Below are positions 56,459 to 64,000 of a stretch of DNA of 64,000 nucleotides, one piece after another. The first letter of the stretch is position 1. Each line of letters opens with the position of its first letter. The notes beneath the pieces were generated by a model, which had not been told where the DNA came from, searched no databases, and saw only the letters and a list, made by a program, of their open reading frames with translations. The DNA lies in the NCBI GenBank assembly GCA_004154925.1, contig QJNS01000165.1, positions 112,279-176,278 of the forward strand. Reading direction: 5' to 3'. Made by a program: the position numbers and the translations under genes. The DNA is from Monosporascus cannonballus. Lineage: Eukaryota > Ascomycota > Sordariomycetes > Xylariales.

Positions 56459-57748
56459 CTAGAACCCCTCGAAATAGTGGTCGTATCTGCTGGCCAACTC
56501 TTCTGTATACGGCTCCCGCTTGCCGTCGTCTTCGGGATAGACGTCGAAGCACTGCGCGTCGCCCGGGAAGCGCACATGCGGCCGTATCGGGGGCCTGACG
56601 CGGCGGTGATAGAGGGCGTCCCAGTCGATGCCGTAGAAGAACGGGTGGCTCTTGACCTGTCGGGTCCCACCACTCATGTTCCCCAGCCGCTGAGAGCGGT
56701 CAACCGTACACAACGCCCGGATGATATCTCGCGCGTTGGGGGAGACGAGGGGCTCTGCCGGGAAGAGCACCGGCTTCTCGAGGATCCTGTAATGCTCCGT
56801 CAGTGCCGCTATGCCTCAGGAGGGTAACGTTGGTTCTAACTGTTTATATATCTCGATGGGGTTCTGGTGCCAGAACGGGGGGTACCCGGTTAGGAATTCG
56901 TATATTAGGATCCCTAATGCCCACCAATCGACGGCCGTGGTATGGCCCTTATTCTGTATTACCTCGGGGGCCAGATACTCCGGCGTGCCGCATAGCGTAT
57001 ACGTCTCAACGGGCCTGTCGTTTCTGTGGCCGAGCCTCTTCGCGAAGCCAAAATCGACTAGCTTCACATGGCCTTCGGCATCCAGCAATAAATTTTCGGG
57101 TTTTAAGTCACGGTAGGCGACCCCTCCCTGCTCTTCGTGGAGGTATTCCAGCACCAGGACAATCTCGGCGGCGTAGAACCGCGCCCACTCCTCCGGGAAC
57201 CGTCGATGCCTCCGGAGGTAACTGAAGAGTTCGCCGCCGGGAACGTAGTCGAGGAGCATGTAGAGTGAATCGTGATCGGAGAACGAGGCGACCAGTTCCG
57301 TGATGAAGGGGTAGCCGGCGACATCGCCAAGGATTTGTCTTTCGTGTCGCACATGGTCGATCTGCTTAAGTTTGATGACCTCGGCTTTTCGGAGGATCTT
57401 CAGAGCGAACACTTTCTCGCGTTCCTCTTCCGCACCGGAGGCGGGGCGCACCAGGCAGACGCGCGCGAAGGTACCTGTTCGCATTATAGGATGATCAGCG
57501 GTCACCGGAACAGGCTATATATGCACATGGCATACGCAGAGTACGGAGGTGGCTCCTATACCTGTCCCTAGAGTGCGTACCAGCTTGAAATCGCCTCGGC
57601 TCAAGCGCTGATGTCGAGGTGGTACTTTTTCTTGACCTCCATTGTCCTGTGAGGTGGCGGTGAGATTTTCCATGTTGGCGCGGGATTTCAAGCTACATTC
57701 CTGTCCAACTCCCGGCACTGGACTGGGTTGAGCAACAGTAGCGGCCAT
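56459..57748 (-). CDS. pkaC2: cAMP-dependent protein kinase catalytic subunit (PkaC2/PkaB type)
   Basis: Exons (minus): 57748-57562, 57474-56841 and 56786-56459, giving 382 aa. Intron 1 (87 nt) joins LGT-G to TFARV, restoring the glycine loop LGTGTFARV (residues 60-68). Intron 2 (54 nt, GTTAGA donor, CTGAC branch) joins EIYKQ to ILEKPVLF. Kinase landmarks are Lys88 (FALKIL), Glu107 in helix C, YRDLKPEN with Asp185, DFG Asp203, activation Thr222 in TYTLCGTPEYLAPE, and a FEGF C-terminal hydrophobic motif. This is an AGC kinase of the PKA class. The GYPPFWHQNPIEIYKQ and CTVDRSQRLGN segments fit the second fungal catalytic subunit rather than PkaC1. It is released from the regulatory subunit by cAMP and controls growth and nutrient responses. 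No damage is visible. Confidence 0.9.
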
Positions 57749-60130
57749 CCCAACCAGTTTTCGTCCTGCAGAGCGCGGATGGGCGCAAAGTACGGACCGG
57801 CGCGGTTCATGAATTTAACGGTCCTGTTGCAGCGGGCCAGGTTTCACTGCTCTCCTAGCCCCAGGCACGAGGGTTCTTGCTCTCAATATAGGGCGCAGGT
57901 GAGTTGGGAATCTGGGCAAGCCACCCCGTTTGAGGCAAAAGGAAGTGGGTCGGTCAGTACCTATTAAAGAACTAAAGTAGGGCCCAAGAGATTCAGATGA
58001 CGCCAAATGATATATAGCCCGAAGATGCACGTATAGTACTAGTATATGGGGTGAGGAGCTCGAAGCGGCGTATCAGAAGGTGAAAAAGAAGACTTGCAAC
58101 TGCTTACTAGCTAGAGGCCGATGAGTGAAAGCTGTGATCTGGTGATCTGCTCATATTACACCGTCTCATGAGCTATCATCTCTAGCGGTGCAATCTGCAT
58201 TTGTCATTATCCAAGGTCAAAAAATAAAAAGAAGCGGCGGCGGCGGCTTTGGGCGAGTGCCATCTCAATTCTCATCGATCCTTCTTAGTTGACTAGGTGA
58301 TGCCCCAGCCTTATCGATTGTCGGTCAGATGGGGCGATGACGTTGTGTCCAGTCCCGCGAAAACACCCTCATCAGCGCGGGGAAAGACAACACAAACCAT
58401 CAATAAGACCGGCCTACCAATTCTGGAATGACACATGTGATATGACCTCGTCTTCCAGAATATACTACTAGCACGCAGTATACTCCGTACCTTCGTACAA
58501 AGCTATATATCCACGCCTAGTGTGCTTATATCGAGCGAGGCCTGGACACCCTGCGTGTAGCCAAGGTGTATGACATCCGCCGGGTATGGGCAAAGTGGTA
58601 TCGTAGTATCGTTCCTTAGTCCATTTAGATCGGATTTCCATAGTCGGTAGAGCGCAGCTGAGTAGATCATCCAGCTGACCATCTAATCAGGTGAGGGGGG
58701 GCTGGAAAGGTATCTCGGATCGTGTTTCACACGAGCACCACCCCGCCCTAAGGGCCGTAGGAACCCCCCGGTATCGCATTCCCCTGTCCCGGCGGAAACG
58801 TTCAGCCAAGGCTCCGATTTCCATTTTGTGATCCCTCCGGACAGGGACGAAGCGTGCTTGACTTCAACGTGCTGCTTGACTTGCCGCAGTCTTTGTGCCC
58901 CTCTAGATTCAGCTTAAAGCTAGGATCCTTGGCACGCCCGGAATAAAGCGGAGTTTCGGGTGTTCCTTTTTTTTTTCGAGTGAATGTGCACTTGGCAGTG
59001 CCCTTGGGTAGCCTTTTCTCTACCTAATCATTTGATTTACTGATGTCAAATTAAGGTCTGATGGTTGTGAAGAGGAGTAGTAACGCTTGATGCGAGGTAC
59101 CAAACATGCCAATCAAAATGATTGACCGACTTCACTGGCTGGAAGGCTGGGACACTTCATCGTTGAATGGCCTCCTCCACGGAGGTACGAGCAGACATGA
59201 CTGTTAAAAAGATGGTCGATTGACTGAGGGAAGTTGAAAATATACGGGATGGGGTCGGATGGTCTGAGAGCCTATGAGAAAGAGCATAGATCACTACTCC
59301 TATGTAAGTGCATTGCTGATAGCAACAAAAGCTCAGCCACATGGAGCCAAAGGTAATAATAGCCAGAGCTTTTCGAAAAAGAACTCGGCCGGGAGTAACA
59401 AAGCTGTTAGAGAAACTTTAAAAAAAATTGCAACCAGACATATACTTATTTACTTGAACGGTCATCGAATCATATTTCAAATACATATATATATATATAC
59501 ACATCAAGGCAGATGCAAATGGCGAGTTGAAATAGAGAACTTGTGGCTCCAACACAAGACTAGCAAACCTACTCAGTGGCTGAGACAGTCGTCGGCTAAT
59601 CAGATAAAGAACGGTTCAATCACACATCACCCGAACAGCTCGGTGCTGCTGCTGCTGCTGGCTGCTGCTGGAACCACAGAGTTAGTGCACTGACCAATCT
59701 AGTAATTAGATGCGTCACAGGCCACTTTTAATGACTTTCAGGGGCAGGTCTCGCCCACGCAGTCAACTGCACGTTAAGACACCTTACCTAAGAACCTACT
59801 ATGTCAGATAGCAGAGTAGCGCCAGACGTTGACAGCCTTACCACCACTCGTCAGTCTCCCGTCTTACGGACAACGAATCAGCACCGCCTTCTCTATACCA
59901 CAGAACTGTCATCCTCTCATTCGTCCACGTCGGGGTGAAACTCCAAAGCAGAAGCACCGTTGCCTTTGATTCGGGGCTCCTAGGCACTATCTTGCAACTA
60001 CCTGAGCAAGAAGAAGAGAAGGAACACCATCGTATAGATCGAATCGAGACGCCACGAATCCGAGTCGCTTGTCTCCCCGACATGAATTGATGATTCCGCC
60101 CATGGGCTGGATTCGTCAAAGTCTCCGACC
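57749..60130. other. divergent promoter region between PKA and the TBC gene
   Basis: About 2.4 kb without a convincing gene. Short repeats: an (AT)n stretch near 59485-59500 and a GCTGCTGCTG run at 59643-59660. The frame at 59274-59693 is low-complexity and not called. It should hold both 5' UTRs. Confidence 0.55.
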
Positions 60131-63100
60131 ATGTTTAACAACTTCTCCAGCTTCGTGCAGAAGGCTCAATCGGCTGCTCAGCAGTTGATTGACCCCATGC
60201 AAGGGCTGAACTTAACCAACTCGGACAGGAACCCCTCCAAGGCTTCTTTATTCCAAAACCAATTCCGCCTGCCCAGTTCCCAGACGCCGCTCTATGAGAT
60301 CCCCGCCGAGTTGACTATTCCCCCCTCTAATGTCACCCAGGGGGACAAGGACCGCGATAGGGGCTGGCATTATTCCGGCAGACTTCATCTGTCCGAGGCC
60401 TACTTATGTTTCACCACCGTGCCATCTAGCTTTGCCAGTACCGCCAGCACAGCTTCCTCGTCCGCGTTTACTGGCCAAACTCACGGTGCTGGTCCTAATG
60501 GGAACGGATTCACCTTTCCCCTCTGTGCGATCCGGAGGGTTGAACGTCTGAATAGTCAAAGCTTCCAAGTCAGTGCTACCCCTGTACGCCCACCGCTACG
60601 AAAACAAGCTGACCTAGAATACGTGCATGTAGTTCGCCCTTGCGATAACGACATGGAACGGCATAACCCAGGAGATGGCAAAAGACAAAGAGGCGCTAAA
60701 AGATAAGAGGGATTTTAGAGAGCAGAGGATCACCATACAGCTCGCCGGGAGCCGCCACGCTTGCGAACGATTCTGCGATGGCCTTAAACGGGGTTTGCGA
60801 AGTGCGGTGGGCAGCGTGGGAAGGTTGAAAAAGGTCGTGGCCGAGTGCTACTCGGAATATCTTCTACGACCCGAAGACCAAAAGAATGCAGATCCTCCGG
60901 ACGCTGGCCTGGGCATGGTGTTTAGATATCCGGGCGACCCCAAGAAACTGAGGGATAGAGCCAAGATGCGCCTATGGGCCGAGTATCTTCGCGATAACGG
61001 CCGCAATGCCACCCTGATTCGCCAACCAACATTCCACAAGCTGATTCGTGTCGGTCTACCAAATCGTTTAAGAGGGGAGGTATGGGAGTTGATGTCCGGA
61101 TCTCTATTTCTCAGACTTGAGAACCCCACGCTCTACACTGATACTTTAGCGAAAAACTCTGGGAAGGAGTCGTTGGCGATCGATGAGATAGAGAAGGACC
61201 TTAATCGGAGTCTCCCGGAGTATCCCGGTTTCCAGAGCGAGGATGGAATAGGGCGCCTTCGGCGGGTTTTGACGGCTTATAGCTGGGTTAACCCAGACGT
61301 TGGCTATTGCCAGGCCATGAATATCGTGGTTGCCGCTTTGTTGATCTACATGTCCGAGGCCCAGGCATTTTTTTTGCTCTCGGCGCTGTGCGACAGACTA
61401 GTCCCCGGCTACTATTCGAGTACCATGTATGGCACCCTCCTCGATCAGAAGGTCTTCGAATCGCTTGTGGAAAAGACGATGCCTATTCTTTGGGAACATC
61501 TCGCCAAAAGCGATGTACAACTCTCGGTGGTTTCGCTTCCATGGTTCTTGTCTCTATATATTAACTCGATGCCGCTGGTATTCGCTTTTCGCGTCTTGGA
61601 CGTCTTCTTCGTTGAGGGGCCGAAGGTCCTCTTCCAGGTTGGTCTGGCGATTTTGCGAATCAATGGTGAAGAGTTACTCGACGCGGCAGACGACGGCGCA
61701 TTTATATCGGTGCTGAAATCGTATTTCTCCCGTCTCGACGAATCCGCACACCCGAAGTCAGAGAACCCTAAGCTGCGGGCGATCAACAAGTTTCAAGAAC
61801 TTATGGTCGTTGCTTTCAAGGAGTTCTCTGGCATCACCCATAGCAGTATTCAGGATTTACGGTTGAAGAACAAAGACGCCGTTCTTAATAATATTGAGAA
61901 CTTCGCGAAACGTACTGCCATCCGAAACCTTGGCCCAGACAGCAAGTTGTTAAGGCCCGAAGAGCTCAGCGCTATCTATGACAGGTTCTATGGGAAGTTG
62001 TATGAGCGGCAGCAGCGGGATTGCATCATACAGGAGGAACAGCTGCGCAGAGCCAAAGCGCGTAGAAGCAGAGCGTCCGAGGCGTTCTCGGAACCCTCGG
62101 ATCACGGCGTGGAGAAGGGTCGGGTCGGCCTTGGACCCAGCACGAGCCTGATGGACTATGACGCCTTCCGGGAATTTCTTGCCAGCATGTCTAAGTGGGC
62201 CATATCGGACTCGCCGCCGTCATCCCACCACGAGAATAGAACGAGCAATTCATACTTTGGGAGCTTTAGACGAGCGGATGTCAACCCACTTTCGCCATGG
62301 GGTAGCGGTCCGGAGCCTGCTGATCACGAGTTTATGCAAAGGATGTTCCGTCGGTGGGACGTAGACTCAAGCTCGACGCTGACTCTACAAAACGTGGTAA
62401 CCGGGTTAGCACATATCAAAGGAAAACGGGACATCATGGGTACCATTACTTACTTCTTTGAACTTTATGATGACGATGGAGACGGGAGAGTAGACCGCGA
62501 AGGCATCCTGCGAATGTCTGAAGCGCTTCTGTTCCTCTCCCGTCGTGGCCTTGAGGGATCACTCGGCAACTCAAACTCTAACCAGACTAGTAACAATGGC
62601 ACGGCGGAGTCTGATAATGGCGCCGCAAGTCCGCCTATCGGCGGTACGGTTAATGAGCGTTTCCTCGGTAGCGTGAGCGCATTTATCAGGCGGTGCTTCG
62701 AGTATGCCGATCCGGATCACCCGAACAACCATGGCTCATCAGGAAGGGGGGTAGACTCTAGCCAGAATGGCCCCACAAATGTGGGCCAGGCGACGGGTGC
62801 CGATGCATTTACCATCGGTGATGATGAGGACGAGGATGAGGACGATCTCCTCGCTTTCGAGGGTCCGACGGGTAGCCCCACGGGCCCCAAGGCAACTCTA
62901 GGCAGCTCGTCCATATCTCCTGCCATGGGGAAACCTACTGCTGAAACCGATACAAGACGCGCTTCCAAGGCGCAATCAGAGAAAGCCAACATTGCGCTAG
63001 ATCCTTCAAACCCGTTACATATAACACTACCTACATTCCGCATGGTGGTGCTCGCTGATGAGCTGCTTGAGCAGTTCTTCGAATCATCATTTCCGGCGTC

Positions 63101-63608
63101 GTTGCACATCATCGACGGCTTGCCTAGTGCAACTAGCCACGCATCCGCTTTAACAACATTCACGAGCATGAGTCTCGGTCGCTCCACGGCTGCGCCTATT
63201 CCAGTACCGCAGCCCGGTGCTGGAGGTGCCGGCCGTGGTCTGCGCGGCGTCTTGGATAACATAGTCACTGATGCTTCGCGTGTTGCAGCGGAGGTTAGAC
63301 GGCGAATGGAAGAGGCGCAGCGCGAACTGGAGAAGAACGCCCTTCCAGGGCAGAAGGACGAAGAGGAAGAGGAAGAAGACGAGGGTCAGGGACGGATGGC
63401 CGGCGGATACGGCGGCGATCCCGAGCGCCGGAGCGTCCGCTCCACCGACAGGGACCTCCTGGACGGGGCGGACGCCGAGGCCGGAGCAGCCAAGGGACAG
63501 GAAGGGTCCAGCCGGTCACTCCTGGACATCGACGACGCGCAGGCCGGGAGGTCGAGGGCAGCCAGCTCCGGCTCTACGACCGAGAGGATAGTCGAGTTCG
63601 ATGGTTGA
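60131..63608 (+). CDS. gyp2: GRAM-TBC-EF-hand Rab GTPase-activating protein (Gyp2/TBC1D8-9 type)
   Basis: Exons: 60131-60568 and 60633-63608, giving 1137 aa. The 64-nt intron (GTCAGT..CTGAC..GTAG) joins SFQ to FALAITTWNG, which completes a GRAM/PH-like domain (residues about 55-190). The TBC domain covers residues about 287-485, with the arginine finger in EIEKDLNR (Arg338) and the glutamine finger in YCQAMN (Gln373), so it should be catalytically active. A C-terminal EF-hand loop is intact (DDDGDGRVDREGI, about residue 759). After it come disordered, acidic (EDEDEDD, EEEEEEDE) and basic stretches. The layout matches the TBC1D8/TBC1D9 and yeast Gyp2/Mdr1 family, GAPs for Ypt/Rab GTPases in Golgi-endosome traffic. 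The start ATG is in a good context (CGACCATGTTT). Confidence 0.92.
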
Positions 63609-63979
63609 ATATTGACTTAATTAGGTAGTCTAGGCGGGCTATCTGTTATAGCATGTATCGGGTTACAATTTTGTTGGGTTTGTGGTAACATGGTTTAAGG
63701 GGTCGGGGGCTAGAGAGTGTTTCTTTATCTTTTGTACCTACCTACCCCAGGGAACGTAGCGACGGTCGCTGCGGGAGCTACCGCCGAAGTTTTAATCGAA
63801 GTGAATCACTCAGCCTATGTCTTCTTTCTATCACGTCCGTAGGATATCTAGCTGGCGGGTGTTAATGATATGGAGAAATAAAAGGGCTGCCTCGCTTTTT
63901 GGAATCTCCGTATCGCCCCGCCGTACTTGCGCGCGGAGGGACGGCCGTCAAGTATTGCATGGACTCTAGACTTCATGTC
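63609..63979. other. 3' flank of the TBC gene
   Basis: Non-coding. An AATAAAAG polyadenylation-like signal lies near 63877. Confidence 0.5.
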
Positions 63980-63998
63980 GGGGGGGGGGGGGGGGGGG
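63980..63998. repeat. 19-nt G homopolymer at the window end
   Basis: An uninterrupted G run closes the window, followed by CG. It may be a real homopolymer or an assembly/base-calling artefact. Confidence 0.8.
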
Positions 63999-64000
63999 CG

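Noticed and set aside
56099..56827. 242-codon plus-strand frame
   Set aside because: Mostly antisense to the PKA gene's last exon and intron.
59643..59660. GCTGCTGCTG run as a coding glutamine/leucine repeat
   Set aside because: No supported gene covers it; treated as a microsatellite.
59274..59693. 139-codon frame upstream of the TBC gene
   Set aside because: Low complexity (AT and GCTGCT repeats) in a promoter region.

Overview
The window is genomic DNA of a filamentous ascomycete (Pezizomycotina). The evidence is short introns (about 54-87 nt) with GT..AG ends and CTAAC/CTGAC-like branch sites, typical fungal gene families, and very AT-rich retrotransposon tracts whose damage fits repeat-induced point mutation (RIP). 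The damage consists almost only of C->T/G->A changes, with CAA/CAG/CGA turned into stops and Cys codons turned into Tyr. I cannot name the species.

Layout. (1) 1-5067 is a gene-bearing flank. It holds the tail of an LTR, a 177-aa hypothetical gene (minus), a spliced amidoligase-like gene (plus) and an F-box gene (plus). (2) 5068-49336 is one large transposon block that I could resolve into a nest by matching terminal repeats and target-site duplications. A Tad1-like LINE (minus strand) is cut by a 449-bp TRIM (7891-8339), a chromodomain Gypsy element A (8559-16814, itself carrying a TA-flanked inverted-repeat element) and Gypsy B (17566-24286). A second, 5'-truncated LINE copy with poly(A) tail and 9-bp duplication lies at 25407-26620. 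A hAT transposon then spans 27347-49336 with a perfect 8-bp duplication. Its transposase is split by Gypsy C (28530-46347). Gypsy C is split by Gypsy D (28979-40511) and by a long-TIR DNA element (43712-44588). The hAT also carries a solo LTR (47942-48347). (3) 49337-56458 is less dense. It holds a three-exon Ctr-type copper transporter, several small inverted repeats and a GC-rich, frame-broken coding-like stretch. (4) 56459-63608 is conserved housekeeping sequence: a PKA catalytic subunit (minus, three exons) diverging from a large GRAM-TBC-EF-hand Rab GAP (plus, two exons). The window ends in a 19-nt G run.

The genes do not form one pathway. The host genes cover copper uptake, cAMP signalling, vesicle traffic and protein turnover. 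The main biology of the window is transposon accumulation followed by RIP. Gypsy B and C appear to belong to one family at very different decay levels, which gives a relative chronology. The most unusual items are: Gypsy D, which has two long extra reading frames in divergent orientation downstream of integrase; and the TRIM, whose terminal repeat carries a Pol III A-box followed by a B-box in the internal part. RNA-gene, CRISPR and operon features are absent, as expected for a fungal nuclear region.
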